A stretch of 64,000 bases of DNA from Strigamia acuminata (taxonomy: Eukaryota; Arthropoda; Chilopoda; Geophilomorpha; Linotaeniidae): positions 5,844,259 through 5,908,258 of the forward strand of contig OX442320.1 of assembly GCA_949358305.1 (NCBI GenBank), in the 5' to 3' direction. A program made the position numbers and the translations under genes. The notes below the pieces were generated by a model that had not been told where the DNA came from, ran no database searches, and worked only from the letters and a program-made list of their open reading frames with translations. Position 1 is the first letter of the stretch, and each line of letters begins with the position of its first letter. Below, one piece after another: positions 9,573-22,340 of this stretch.

Positions 9573-11286
9573 ATGGCGACTCCTATTTGGACACGAGCAC
9601 TCCTCAGACGTCTAGCCGCGGCCGGCGGGACCATCGGCATCCTCGTCTACGGAATAACCAACGATTTCTACCACGTCGAAGCGCAATCGAAGGCCGCCTA
9701 TTCCTTCCACACGCCCAGTGTTCCATGGGACAGCAACTGGGACAAGTAAAAAAGAGGAAAAAGAACGAAAAACTGAAATTTTAACGATTTTGAATGATTT
9801 TTAGACGCGATCCCGAATCTTTAGTTAAACCCGCGACTGAATCGGGCGATAATTGCGAACGGGAGAAGGAGTTACAGAAATTAAGGCCTAAAGTGACCAG
9901 GCACATTTTCCTCGTTCGACATGGCCAGTACAGCATGGATGGCCAAGGGGATGAAGAAAAGGGTTTATCTTGTTTGGGTATCTATTTATTCGGGGTTTTT
10001 GGTTTGGTTTGATTTGGTTTGGTTTTAGGGAAAGAGCAGGCGAAGTTGACTGGTCAGAGGTTGCACGAGCTGGCGTTTCCGTACACGATCATCGTCCGTT
10101 CGACGATGTCTAGGGCGACGGAGACCGCGGATATCATCGGGAAGAGTTTGCCGGGAGTGCCGGCGTTGTCGTGCGATATGATCCGCGAGGGGGCCCCGAT
10201 TCCGCCCGAGCCGGCCGTGAGTCATTGGCGGCCGGAAGCGCAGGTAGGTTTGGGTGTTGGTTTTGTTTTGTTTTCCTGTGCGTCTGTAGGTTTTAAGTAA
10301 CTGTTTAAGGACACGGGAATAATGTTTTTTCCATGGAGCTTTTTGTTTATTTGCGAATGTTTAGCAGTTCTACGAGGATGGCGCCAGAATAGAAGCGGCT
10401 TTCAGGAAATATTTTCACAGGGCTGATCCGTGCCAGGAGCAGGATTCGTATGAAGTGATGGTTTGTCATTCAAACGTGATACGATACTTCGTGTGTAGGT
10501 AAATATGCGACTTTGTTTGGCTTTGGATTGGTATTTTGAGTTTAAATTGGTTTTTTTTGAGTTTAAATTGGTTTTTTTGGGTTTGAATTGGTTTTTTTGA
10601 GTTTAAATTGGTTTTTTTGAGTTTAAATTGGTTTTTTTGAGTTTAAATTGGTTTTTTTGAGTTTAAATTGGTTTTTTTGAGTTTAAATTGATTTTTTTGG
10701 GTTTAAATTGACTTTTTTGAGTTTAAATTGATTTTATTAAGTTTAAATTGATATTTTTGAGTTTAAATTGATATTTTTGAGTTTAAATTGATATTTTTGA
10801 GTTTAAATTGATATTTTTGAGTTTAAATTGATATTTTTGAGTTTAAATTGACATTTTTGAGTTTAAATTGATATTTTTGAGTTTAAATTGAATTTTTTGG
10901 GTTTGAATTGACTTTTTTTGAGTTTAAATTGATTTTAGTTACGTTTATTTATAGTAAAAATGTTTTTTTTTACATTTAAATTGACTTTTTTGAGTTTAAA
11001 TTTACATTTTTGAGTTTAAATTTACATTTTTGAGTTTAAATTTACATTTTTGAGTTTAAATTGATTTTCTCTGGATTGTTTGGGGTTTAAATTGTGTTTA
11101 TTCGTTTTTAAATAGCATTTGTTTTCTTTTTCTAGAGCCATGCAGTTTCCACCCGAAGCATGGCTGCGATTTTCGTTGCACAATTGCAGCATCACGTGGC
11201 TCGTGATTCATCCCAGTGGTCGCGTTGTACTTAAGGCTCTCGGTGACTCCGGCCATATTTCAACCGATAAACTGACAACCTCTTGA
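9573..11286 (+). CDS. PGAM5: PGAM5, mitochondrial Ser/Thr protein phosphatase
   Basis: Five exons (9573-9745, 9805-9977, 10029-10243, 10365-10498, 11136-11286), 281 aa; human PGAM5 is 289. PGAM5 sits in the inner mitochondrial membrane and dephosphorylates proteins in mitophagy and stress signalling. A hydrophobic N-terminal helix ([14 protein letters not shown]) fits the membrane anchor. The WDSNWD multimerisation motif follows, then the RHG box [11 protein letters not shown] with the phospho-acceptor histidine, STMSRATET, the conserved [13 protein letters not shown] segment, and the second histidine in [10 protein letters not shown]. The C-terminus ends DKLTTS. Exon 4 could start 3 bases later (10368) with no frame change. 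Intron 4 is swollen by a 20-bp tandem array. Confidence 0.95.
10515..11085. repeat. 20-bp intronic tandem array (PGAM5 intron 4)
   Basis: About 25 copies of a 20-bp unit of the type GAGTTTAAATTGGTTTTTTT, drifting to GTTTAAATTGATATTTTTGA. The period stays exactly 20 for roughly 350 bp, then slips by single bases towards the 3' end. Confidence 0.9.
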
Positions 11287-11583
11287 ATAAGTCCGCCTTT
11301 TATTCAAAATTAGAGCGTAATCTCATTATTGTCTCCAACATTTTTTTGCAAAAAGTCAAAAAATGTTGCGAAAGAATAATTGACCCAAAACGAAATAATA
11401 AATTGTAAACATTAATTACTAAAAGCACCAAAAAAAAAAAATAAGCAAAATAATATTTTCTGCGATTTTATTCCGAGTTTTGTTACCTAAATAATTCTAA
11501 ATAAATTTGCGAAAAATGTGAAAAAATAATAATAATAAAAAAAAAAAATTGCAAGAAAAACACGAAAAAAAAAATTGATTTCT

Positions 11584-14500
11584 TCACCAAACATTGGGAT
11601 TAAATCCCTCCCGCGTTCGTTTCAACAACTTCTCCAACTTCTTAATATTACTCGAGCCGTGCTCGGGACTCGGCGAACTCAACGCGTTCAAACTGACCAA
11701 GCCAGGCGCCCCCAACGGAGTCGCGCGAAACGCCTCCATCAGAGCGTTCTGTTCCGCCTTCTTGACGCCCTTCATTTCCAATATCTTCTGAAACTCCACG
11801 ATGTCCGACTCGGGCAACAGCTTGATGTAGTTCTCGATGAAGCTCTGCGACGGGTGGTGGGGCGCCATGACCACTTTGAGGATCATTTCCGCCTTGGTCA
11901 TCCCTTTGACGACGATTTTCGTGTAGCTGGCCGGCGCTTTCCTCGTTATTTGCGAGCCCACGGACGGGAGGTCGAGCAGAACGGTTTTGAGCGAGTGGGT
12001 GTCGAGGAGGAGTTGTTCGGCGCCCACCGTGCTGATTGGTTTGCATTTGAACAGGTGGTTGATGAATTTCGGAATGAACGAACTGAAATTGTAGACTTTT
12101 AGACATTTTTTTCTTCGTTTATTCATTTTTCGCGTTGTTTACTTGGCGAATTTTATGCAAAATTGGGTGAAATATTTCCTCGACGGCGCTAGGTTGCCTC
12201 GGATGAGGGGTAGCGTCTGTTTAATGTGCGTTGTGATGGCTGAAACATAACTGCTTTGGTCGCCCACGGTGTTTACGGATTGCCATTGGATCTAGAATAT
12301 TTTTAATGATTTAAAAATTCGATTTTTTGGATTTGTTAATTTTAACCTTTCCCATCGCTGTGAGTGCTGGCTCGCAAGCCGCTTCTAGATCTTGGACTAG
12401 AAGTTGGATAGAATTGGTTATAACGCTGAAAATATTACAAATTTAGTGGATTTTTCGTGTAAATTATTTAATTAACCCAATCGGACCCCAAAAATTGTAT
12501 TTTTTCCAGTTATAACACGATTTTTCACTGAAAATGATCATTTTTTCTCATAAATTATTGTTTTGACGTCCGGTTGGGTTGAAAATATTACAAATTTAGT
12601 GAATTTTCGTGTAAATTATTTAATTAACCCAATCGGACCCTAAAAATCGTATTTTTTCCAGTTATAACAAGATTTTTCACTGAAAATGATCATTTTTTCT
12701 TAGTTTTGACGTCCAGTTGGGTTTAAAAATCACTACTTGTGAAAAATATCTTGTTCCGCGCTCAAATTCACTTTTGCGGCCAGATTCGGATCGATTTTTT
12801 CTTTTAATTTATCCTCCAACTTAAAAGAAAAGCGAGAAAAAATTTATAATTCCAACAAGAAAACACTCAATTCACTTGTTGGGTTGTTTCCAGGCAATAT
12901 TCGGCCGTCGTTAGTATACAGCAAATCCGATACTGCTCTTCGAGCGTAAACTTCAAAACCTCTCCTTCCTTGAGAAAACTTTGGAAATTCTGAATAATCC
13001 CCGACGTAGACGTCAACGTCGCCAAACTACTGGCAGACATAATCCTAGAAAAAAAATAAAAATCAACATTTATTGATTTATCACACAAAATCCTCAACAA
13101 TCCACACGAATAATCACTTTGGCAGATTGTTTTGTAGCAATTTAATCGCATATTCCTTGAGATATTTCTGAAACGTCGCCGTCAACTCCAACATTGGCCT
13201 CGCGGTGCTCAACTGCGAGCACTGGACCATACTTTTCTTATAAAACAGAAACAAATCGGCGCAACTTGGCACTACGACGCTCCCGCCCTCCATATCCGAC
13301 CTCGGCAGCCCTTGTTGTTTAAAATCGTGAACAAACTGCTCGATAAGATCCGCTAAATTTCTAAAATAAAAATTTAAATTTAAATTTTTTCGCTTTCATT
13401 ACAAAATTTCAATTACCGGTCCTGAAATTCAATGTATATATTGAGGTGGGGCTCGAAACATCGTGAAATTAACCCGTTAAACGGCGACTTAACCGGGATT
13501 TTATCATCGTTTTGCGCTACTCGAGGTTCGGCCGTCGCTTCTTCCTCCTTCATATCTTCTTCGAACGGATTTGTCGATTCGCTTTCGGGTTCCTCGAACG
13601 GATTCGTCGATTCCACGGGCGCCGGCTGAATCGTTTTCGGTGTTTGGTTGCTTTCGGAGAAAGTCACGCCGCTGAAACGAGCCACCAAGAGGCTCTCGAA
13701 CCGCAGTGTGTGTTGAATCGCGGATAAAAGCAAATTCACGTCGATGTCTTGCACTCGTTTGGCCATCATGCGCGACAATCCGTCCCTAAAAGTGCAATTT
13801 AAACAAATTCAGTCCATTTATTTAACCTTTTGATTCATTTACTTTGTGATTTCGCAGAAGACTACCGCTACTCTTTCGCTCACTTCCCATTCGGGTGGGA
13901 AAATGGAGCCGTAATTCGCTTCGAAGCCGACTAAATGGCGCTTCAACCAGGCGTAACGGCGCTCGATTTTATCCAGCCACGCAATCTGCAAAGAATTTGG
14001 TGAAAACAAAAGATAAAATGTTAATATTATTCGCTTATTACGTCTTGATTTTCTTGAAATAAGTGCTTGTATTCGGTCAACTGTAGATTTACGAACCATT
14101 TCAATAGATTTTGTCTAAAATAGAAAAAAAAAATCCAATTTTTTTCGTTAGAAATGATTAAAATCGCGATTCAAACTCACTTCACTTTTGGATCCAAAGT
14201 CGACACGACTTTACACGCCTCGGCTAACTGTTTATTCCCTATAACGTTCTGAATTACAAAAAAAAAATTAATTTTTTAACGATTCCAAACCAAAATTTAA
14301 ACCTTATTCGCCGAAGGAGCGAAAGCTTTCTCAAAATCCGCCGTGATTTGCTGCGCCAATTCACCGCGAATGGAATGAACCCTTCAAAAAACAATAAATC
14401 CCATCAAACCAAACATTAAAAATCAATTTAATTCTTCCAAATAATCCAAACACACTTGTCCGCCAGTTGCCGTATTTGTGGAATCTCTAAATACTTATTA

Positions 14501-15248
14501 AAATGGTCCAAAACGATCATTATCCCTTGCAATAAATACGCGATCTCCCCGTACTGTCTCTGATGAATCAACGACCTAGTATTTGACACAAAACAAATAA
14601 ATAAATTCACATTTTTCTCGCTTTTATCTCACTGTAAAGTGTCCACGCCTCCCACCAACATGTGTAAATGGTTTAACGTTGTTATGGAAATAGTTAAATG
14701 TCTCTTCGCGTGGTCCAGTTGTTTTATATCGCGAGTTATTTCCTTCACCATCTGCTCCGACTTCTCCGACTTCTCTTTAATGTCTTTGATTTTGGAAAAC
14801 AGTTGTTGAATCGCCTCTTGAGATTCCTTCAGCGCTTGTTGTCCATCCTGACTGACATTTGTCTGTCCGCGCACTACAACTCGGATTTCGTCGTCCAGTT
14901 GCCTTCAAATTAATAATTTTTAATTTTGTTTCTCTTCGACACGTTTTCGGGTGTGTATATTCACTTGATTTTAAGGCGGATCGAATTTACTACGTCGTCG
15001 ATGCTCGAAAGAGACTGTTCGGTTGGGAATAAACTGTTGATGTACTCGACGGCATTAAAATCGCTTCTATCGAAAGGATCATTCCTCGGTAACACCTTAA
15101 AAAAATTTAAAAAATAGTTTAATAGTTTATAATCGTTCTGATCTTTCTATTCTACTTCTCCAATAGCTCTCTGCACTTCCTCCGGGAATGATATGTTCAA
15201 TTGCGAGTTGTCATCATCAAATAACTCGAAATCCTCCATGGCTGCCAT
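11584..15248 (-). CDS. VPS53: VPS53, subunit of the GARP/EARP tethering complexes
   Basis: Fifteen exons from 15248 down: 15156-15248, 14965-15095, 14633-14902, 14456-14575, 14303-14381, 14181-14248, 14042-14114, 13843-13985, 13417-13785, 13118-13360, 12876-13044, 12737-12819, 12347-12425, 12143-12291, 11584-12082. Together they give 855 aa in one frame (human 832). VPS53 tethers endosome-derived vesicles at the trans-Golgi network. The N-terminal coiled coil is seen as [17 protein letters not shown] and [18 protein letters not shown]. Middle landmarks are [15 protein letters not shown] and [15 protein letters not shown]; the C-terminus has [20 protein letters not shown] and [19 protein letters not shown]. 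An acidic NPFEEPES-type repeat lies in the exon 9 linker. Introns are mostly 50-100 bp. Confidence 0.96.
12425..12720. repeat. ~155-bp tandem duplication in a VPS53 intron
   Basis: The segment from ~12425 to ~12577 is repeated, with small changes, at ~12578-12720. Shared words include AAAATATTACAAATTTAG, TTAACCCAATCGGACCC and TTTTTCACTGAAAATGATCA. The duplication covers the end of the intron next to the exon starting at 12425. Confidence 0.8.
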
Positions 15249-15295
15249 GTTTGTTTATCGTGTGGGCTCTAGCGGCAAATTGCTGTACTATGTAA

Positions 15296-15336
15296 TCCAG
15301 TTCAGTTTGTTAGTCCCATTCACAACTGAACTAGAA
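15296..15336. repeat. Short foldback element (copy 3)
   Basis: Arms TCCAGTTCAGTTTGT and ACAACTGAACTAGAA are near-complements and resemble the arms of the foldbacks at 8790 and 25592. It lies between the 5' end of VPS53 and the 3' end of MED21. Confidence 0.5.
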
Positions 15337-15436
15337 GTTTAAATTTCCTTCATTTTTGGCTGAGAAAACCGTTTAAAACGAATTTTTTAATAAAAAAATT
15401 TATTTACAAAGACGAATATATACATAATATTAAATT

Positions 15437-16045
15437 TTATATCCCATCTTGAAGTTTTTGCGTCTCAAGCTGCGATTTTGCAATATCTCTCAGTGCTTGT
15501 TGGATCTGTTCTAACAGCAATTCTCCTCTGTGCACAACTTCCTCTAACTTCCTCCCGGAATCCTGATTGTCCTGCTCTAATCTATGAAGACTTTTAGCCT
15601 GTTTGACGAATAAAATCACTTAAATTTCAACCTTAAACCAAAGCACAGACCCCAACAAGGCCATACTTTCACCTGTAATTCCTGGGTTGAATCTTCTCCT
15701 GGCAAAGAATCGATCAGCACGTCAATATCCTTGGCCGTCCTTGCAATCAACGTTGCAAACAACTGTGCGTGATCTAACAAAAACAACAAAATGAAATTAA
15801 TATTCCAGATTTTGCAACATTTTCTGCAATTTATACCTTCCTGACTTTGCGCCGGGCTTTTATTTGCAGCTCTGTCGAATCCGGGGAAACTTGCTGAAGG
15901 CGCAAATTGTTGTAAAACTCCTATACTGTTGCAAAAATGATCGGCTTGCTGAAAATTTTACCAAATTTAAATGATTTTAGAGCGATTTTCAATGAAATAA
16001 TACCTGATTCACAGCATCTTGAATTTGCGTTAATCTATCGGCCAT
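15437..16045 (-). CDS. MED21: Mediator subunit MED21
   Basis: Four exons (16004-16045, 15837-15948, 15673-15773, 15437-15598), 138 aa; human MED21 is 144. MED21 is a small coiled-coil subunit of the middle module of Mediator and pairs with MED7 to relay activators to RNA polymerase II. The start [20 protein letters not shown] is the conserved N-terminus. The second half ([13 protein letters not shown], then a helix running to [16 protein letters not shown]) is the expected coiled coil. It diverges from RPLP2 across about 180 bp. Confidence 0.94.
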
Positions 16046-16223
16046 TTTGTGTCAGCGGTGTTGAGAATTTATGACGTCAACATTCAAACCAATCAAATCT
16101 CTCCGCACACAGAGCCGAGGTCATTCAACCAATCACCTATCAGTGTCGACCGGAAACGGAATCAACTGTGTGTGAACCCCGTAGCACAAACTTGTTGGTC
16201 TTTGTCAGATATACGCATACGTA
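16046..16223. promoter_or_regulatory. Probable bidirectional promoter MED21 / RPLP2
   Basis: Only ~180 bp separate the MED21 start codon from the presumed RPLP2 first exon (~16224-16252). That exon begins in a pyrimidine run (CTCCTCGTTTC), like the TOP start of ribosomal-protein mRNAs, and ends at a good donor (AAAGTAAGT). It is inferred from position and the TOP-like start; no TATA box is obvious. Confidence 0.55.
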
Positions 16224-16464
16224 CTCCTCGTTTCGTGTCTAAAGACTTAAAAGTAAGTTTAAATTATCCTATAACTATTTAATTTTATTTTTTCAGATGT
16301 TCAACAACACACATTTAATAATTCTAGAACATTTAGTCCGTTTTAACGCGTTTAATACGAGTGAATTGAGTCGTTTTGAGTTAGGCCTAACCGCACAACG
16401 TGGCCTGGTCGAGCACATGGTCGGTTTTTGTCATTTAAACTAATTTTCCTTTTGTTTTTTCAGT

Positions 16465-17072
16465 ATGCGTTACGTGGCTGCGTATTTGCTCGCCAATCTT
16501 GGCGGCAACAAATCACCATCGGCGGAAGATATTGAAAAAATCTTAAGCAGTGTTGGAATCGAGTCAGAAAAAGACAAAGTGCAGAAGATCGTCAGCGAAT
16601 TGGGTGGAAAAAATGTACAGCAGTTGATAGACGAAGGTATATTTGAGTTTGTTGCGAATTTATTTACAAATTGTATTAAATTTGCGGTTACATGATGTTA
16701 ATTTAACACCATCTTTCGACTGAAATTGTTTGATGTGAATTTTTATAATCTGAAGACCGAAATGTTTAATTTTTATCGATTTTGTGGATTTGTTGCAGAA
16801 TTGTTTATTATTTTGAATTAATTTTGTAGGGAAAATGAAGTTATCAACGGTTCCAAGTGGTGGAGCAGTTGCAGCCGCTCCCGCTGCAGCTGGTGGCGCT
16901 CCGGCCGCCGCTGCAGCAGCGCCAGCTGCCGCTGAGAAGAAGAAAGAAGGTAAATTGGAAAATTTGATTAAAATTGATTTAATATTAAATTGAAAATTAT
17001 TATTTTTTAGAAGAGAAAAAGAAGGACGATTCTGAATCCGATGAAGATATGGGATTTGGACTTTTCGATTAA
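16465..17072 (+). CDS. RPLP2: Ribosomal stalk protein P2
   Basis: Three coding exons (16465-16636, 16830-16949, 17011-17072), 117 aa; human 115. P2 forms the lateral stalk of the large ribosomal subunit with P1 and P0 and recruits translation GTPases. The start MRYVAAYLLANLGG and the helical dimerisation domain up to QQLIDEGKMKLSTVPSGG are followed by an Ala-rich hinge and an acidic-basic tail. The tail ends in ESDEDMGFGLFD, the universal C-terminus that binds elongation factors. The ATG lies one base after an acceptor, so an upstream 5'UTR exon (~16224-16252) is expected. An AATAAA signal lies at ~17153. Confidence 0.97.
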
Positions 17073-17389
17073 AACAATTTTTTTAAAATTGTAAAAAAAA
17101 TTTAAAAAAAAAATCCAAAAAAATTGAAAATATGTTAAGTTATTTACAAAAAAATAAATAAAAAACGTGTTTTCTAAGTAATTCGAGTTTGTGGTTATTT
17201 TTTAGTAATCTTTTGTGGTTAATTGGGCGGAGATAATGCTCTCGTTACCACCAGGCCGTTTAAAACTTCCGCGATTTCACCATTGGTGGCGCCATATCGC
17301 GTGTTATTTTTTTTTTTTTTTTTCGTTTTTATGTTGGTTTTATCGTTTCGGGTTTCATAAATTCCGTCGAGTTGACAGCAACAAGCAAC
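17073..17389 (+). other. Spacer RPLP2 / SWAP70
   Basis: Contains the RPLP2 3'UTR with polyadenylation signal and, after ~17210, the 5' region of the SWAP70-like gene (a poly-T run at 17310). No separate gene is seen. Confidence 0.5.
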
Positions 17390-19869
17390 ATGGCTTCTCT
17401 GGCTGCAGATGTAACCAACAGTTTATGGCACGCGTTTAATTCACTTGACGACCACAAAAGCGGCCGAGTACCGAAATCGAAGCTCACGGTAAGCTTTATC
17501 TATTCAAATAACCGATTTATTGACCGAATAACTGATTTGACGAACCGGTCTTTATAAAACACGTTGTCGGGCGAGTTTTTGTTCCCGATCAAAGTTCCCA
17601 TTTGTTATTCCAACTGCACTCGGAATTAATCAGATTAGATTGATAAATGGCAATAATATTGTGGTTATTTAATTTTAAAAATTAAAAATTATATTTTAAA
17701 AAAACGAGTTTGACATGTGGTGACTCGTAACGTGAGCGTGAGTCACGTTAAAACGCGTTTTAAAGCCGTTTTGGTGCAAAACGAGAGGCGAAATTCCGTT
17801 TTGTATCGAATTAAGTTTAATTGTTTAAATAATTTATTTTTAAAGGTTTTAACGGCGAATTTGGGGACGGTTTTGCGATGTTTGAACGTGGAAAAAGGAA
17901 TCCAAGACTATCGCAGCACGTCGTCGTTGAATTTCCCCGATTATTTATATTACTTGAATAAAGAAGTGTTTGCACTGGCGTCCAACAACTTGTCCTCGGA
18001 CGCTCGAGACATTCAAAGGTATCGCGAACTCGTGGACGAAATGTGTTGGTTAGTCTGCAGAAAACACCTGTTGAACCGGGACAAAAAATTACTACCCGAC
18101 GCGTGCATTTACCAGCTGTTTAGAATATTTTGTAGTTTAGCTGAGCTTGTTGCATGTCCGGAACAAATAACGCAGGTAAATCCAACTAAATGTACCCTTT
18201 GTGCTCTCATTGAGCGCGGGATTCTAATTGAACGCGGGTCTAAATTGACCGGAACGACTGAATTCAATGTGGTTACGTGGTTGGGGGGGTGAGTTCGTCT
18301 AAATATTCAGCAAAACGACTAAAATAAATGTCTAAATTGGTCTAAATTGAATTAAATGACTAAAATAAATGTCTAAATTGGTCTAAATTGAATTAAATGA
18401 CTAAAATAAATGTCTAAATTGGTCTAAATTGAATTAAATGACTAAAATAAATGTCTAAATTGGTCTAAATTGAATTAAATGACTAAAATAAATGTCTAAA
18501 TTGGTCTAAATTGAACAGAACGACTAAAATAAATGTCTAAATTGGTCTAAATTGAACACAACGACCAAAATAAAAATTGAAATTGAATTAAATGACTAAA
18601 ATAAATGTCTAAATTGGTCTAAATTGAACAAAATGACCAAAATAAAAACTGGAATTGAATTAAACGACTAAAATAAATGTTAAAATCGAATAAACCGATT
18701 GAATTCAGTATCTAAATTCCGGGAGAAAATGTTAAATAGGCAAAAAGCTGTTCTGTCAATACTGCGCGGGTGTTCTATCGGAACATTTGCAGTAAAACAT
18801 AAAACCGGAAACGAGAAATTCCATTATAATTGATAAATCAAAAATGTCAAACACAATGACCGTTGCATCTAATTTCGCGCAGGAAGCAATAAAAATTGTA
18901 TTTAAACAGTAAAATATATATTTGAGACAGGAAAGAAGCGTCATTTAAAAATTGATTAGATGTGTTGTTGTTGTGGTTTTCAGGTGGTGATGCCTGCCGA
19001 CGAGGTGGCTTTTGTGGCGAAATCGTTTGTTTTGGCGTTCGGACACAACTGGGACCGAGCGGATTTCGATCAGATCGGACGAGTGATTCCAACGTTCAGA
19101 TTTCCGGTGTTTCTCGCGCTGCTTGAAACACGATACGCGCAAAATGTGGAAATTGCCGCTCTCGTCGAAGCGGTCCAAGAGTTATACGACGCTTTTATGA
19201 AGGACGTTATCAAAAAGGTTTTGTGGAGTAAAATTTTTTTTTTTTTAATAAAAATAAATTTTAATTTTTTTTTTTTTTTTATAATTTTGGTTGCTGTAGG
19301 GTTCGTTGAGTAAACGAGGGCAATTGATTCCGTTATGGAAAGAAGGTTGGTTTGTTTTACAACCGAATGTTCTCACTTATTACTCATCGAGGACGGAGAA
19401 AGAGAGACGAAGAGAAATCCCGATCAATTCTAAATGTGCCATTGAAGTGAGTCATGGTTAATTCATCGCTACAAAAAAATATTTGTAAATAAAATCAACG
19501 GATTTATTTGATTTTATTTGATTTTATTTCATTTTGTTTCATTTTGTTTCATTTTGTTTTATTTTGTTTCATTTTGTTTCATTTTATTTCATTTTATTTC
19601 ATTTTATTTCATTTTATTTCATTTTATTTCATTTTATTTCATTTTATTTTTATTTTTATTTCATTTTCATTTCATTTTATTGCAAAAAAATTTTCTTTTA
19701 TTTATTTATTTATTTATTCTCACGATTTTGGAATGCATGAGTGAATAATTGCCTTATCTGGAGCTTATCAAAGTTTAAGCTGACAGATCTCTCAACGGCA
19801 TTAAAAGGGTTAACACGCATGAGTAGTAACGCGGGAAAAAATTGACAAATTACAAAATAGCAATGCACT

Positions 19870-19906
<37 letters not shown>

Positions 19907-22340
19907 GTTATTATGAATTAAATATATAAGAATACGTTTAATTCAATTTTAGACCATTCCTGAGATGCCAAACACACGTTCGAACCGATTTTCCATTATA
20001 TGTCAAGACAAATGTTACGAATTCAATGCAGCGGACCAGAAAACGAAACTACAATGGATTCTCGGTAAGATAAGATTTTTTTTTTCTTCTTTTTCTTGTA
20101 TTTGTAAACAAATTTGCTTATTGTTCGTATTTGTGTCATTGCTGCTGGCTGAGGCCACTCCTATACTTTGTCCCCAAGGTTATTCTTTTTTTTCTTTTTC
20201 TCCATTTTGACCTGGCTTTTAGTGGCAAAGGCCAAAACAGTCAATTTTAAGTGGATGATGCAATGGAGTTTTGGTCTATTTAAAAAATGCACGCATTGAT
20301 TTGTGCGAGCGTGACGTTTTAATTAGGGTTAGGTTGAGATGGAAGAATCATTGAGTTTTCTTTTTCCTGTTTGTGTACTTGGAAACCAGGAAAATAGAAG
20401 TTTAGTCGGAATCAGTCCATGAAACTTAAATAATTAGTAATTTGTTGAGGGTGAGCTGCGAGTTTAGGGGTAGTGATGTACAAACTCCAGTACAGTTATG
20501 AATTTGTAACTGTGATGGGAGTTTGGCGTTTTTTGGGTGCGGTTGAATTATGAACTAAAAACTAAATAAAATTTATTTAAATTGTTTTTTTTTGGGGGGT
20601 TTAGCTCTTCAAACTGCGATAGAGTATTCGGGGTTGAAAGAAAGTTACCAAAAACGATTATCAGTTAAAAGGAAAATAGACAGAGAAATCGATGTGCAAC
20701 GGAAGCGAGACGACGAGGAAAAACAACAGTTGCAACAGCAGCAGTTGGAAAAACAAAAAGCTGAACTGGAATCTGAAAAATTGGTAATTTCAAGTTATTT
20801 CATCATTTTTCAGTTTATTTTCATTGTATTTTATTTTCCTTCAATTTCTTTTAATTTATTCTAATTTATTTTATTTTAATTTATTTTATTTTATTTTATT
20901 TTATTTTATTTCTTGTAATTATCATAGGCGAGATTAGCGGCTGAATATCATGCTCAAGAACAAGCCAAATTGCGGGAAGAAGAGGCGAAACAACTTAAGG
21001 AATTAGAAGAAGGAAAAAAGGAGTTGGAATCACTACTTACGAAAGAGCGTCAAGCGAAACGGGACGAGGAAATTGTGAGGAATTTGCAGGCCAGGTGGAC
21101 ACAAATGATGATAATTTAAATCTTAATAACGAGGAAATGCTTAATTTATAATTTAGTATGTTTTCTATAGAGTTCTTAGGGAGGAATGGGAGAAACGAGA
21201 GGAATTGGAGAGGCTCAGGGACGAACAGAATCGATTACTGGACGAAGAACGGAGCAAAAGCGAAGGATTGGAGATGAAAACGCACGAAAACGAAGTGGAA
21301 CTGGGAAACGCGTTGGGCAAATTGCAGTTGCTCGAAGACGAGAAGAAAAAGCTGGATAACCAACTCAAGGTATAAGGGTAGATTATGCACGGTAGTAATA
21401 AAGTCAAGTATCTTCACCTCTAATTGAGGCACGCCTTTCTTAAACCGGCCTACGCGATTCATGCTTCACGATTCATCGCTCATGTGGAAACTCGTGGATT
21501 ATTTCGTTATCAGATTTTAGTCAAGAGTGATAAATTATCAAAGAGTGTAATTACTTGCTGTTGGCGACTCAAAAAGCTGGTTTTTTGATAAAATTATAAT
21601 TTTTACGTGATCGTAGTTTCACTGGATAAAAATGGCCGCCTTTTTGGACGCCATTTTGGCGGCCATTATTAAAAATGTTGCCTAGATTTTTGTTTTACAG
21701 TCGCGGTTTGTTATATCAAATTTTTTTAACTTTGTGTTGTATGGCCAACCAATGACTTTTAAGTATTCATTATAACAAAAAATTTTAAATTGTGAACGGT
21801 ATCTTTTATTACCACCTAGTGTTGATTTTTGTTATTTGCATGCCTGTTTGGTTGCACCATTTTTTTTTCCTTCTACCTTACGATTTTTAGGACACAAAAT
21901 TTAAGTTGGCTGTGGCTATGAGAGATATAGATCATCTTGAGAATAAACTGAAGGTAGGGTTTCGTGTTATTTAAAGGGGATTTTGTGTTTGATCGTCTTC
22001 GCTTTTGGTTTTGATTTCGTGCACAATCTGGTGGCGGTTTTTTGTATCTGCTTTTGTTTTTATTTTTTCGGATTTTTATTGATTTATTGTTTTTATTTTA
22101 ACGCAACAGGAAGCTCAGGATAAAATAATCGCTGCCGAACGAGCAAAGGAAGTCCTCGAAGCGAAGTTGAAAGTCCGCGAAAAGTCGCTCATCCCGGTGT
22201 TTGTGAAAAACTCATCTTCCAGTAGACTTGTGTCACCGACCGAATTGAAGAAGAAAAATTATCAAAGTTTTTCGAACCAAGAAATCAATAAATTACATCG
22301 AACAACAACCGAAGATGATTCGGAGGAGGTATTTAAGTAA
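17390..22340 (+). CDS. SWAP70: SWAP70/DEF6-family Rho-GEF adaptor
   Basis: Ten exons (17390-17488, 17846-18175, 18984-19217, 19300-19446, 19953-20064, 20605-20783, 20928-21094, 21171-21369, 21891-21953, 22110-22340) give 586 aa; human SWAP70 is 585. These proteins bind phosphoinositides and F-actin and activate Rac. The N-terminal EF-hand-like region (LWHAFNSLDDHKSGRVPKSK) is followed by a helical domain. The PH domain starts at KGSLSKRGQLIPLWKEGWFV and ends near TKLQWILALQTAIEYS. A long charged coiled coil (KRDDEEKQQLQQQQ onwards) ends in a Ser-rich tail. The first three-quarters match SWAP70 and DEF6 about equally, so this is probably the single pre-duplication gene. Introns 2, 4 and 5 carry simple repeats. 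Confidence 0.93.
18317..18690. repeat. 41-bp intronic tandem array (SWAP70 intron 2)
   Basis: About eight copies of a 41-bp unit beginning GACTAAAATAAATGTCTAAA and containing GGTCTAAATTGAATTAAAT. The period is exactly 41 through the first five copies; the later ones are shorter and diverged. Confidence 0.9.
19508..19680. repeat. 10-bp simple array (TTTCATTTTA)n
   Basis: Roughly 16 units of a 10-bp word (ATTTTATTTC/ATTTTGTTTC) in intron 4 of the SWAP70-like gene. It keeps forward frames open by chance. Confidence 0.9.
20482..20524. repeat. Short foldback element (copy 4, diverged)
   Basis: Arms AAACTCCAGTACAGTTATG and a near complement ending GGGAGTTT in intron 5 of the SWAP70-like gene. The CAGTACAGTT core resembles the other short foldbacks. 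Confidence 0.4.

Noticed and set aside
19508-19748. Phe-rich frames that look membrane-like
   Set aside because: Translation of the (TTTCATTTTA)n repeat in three frames.
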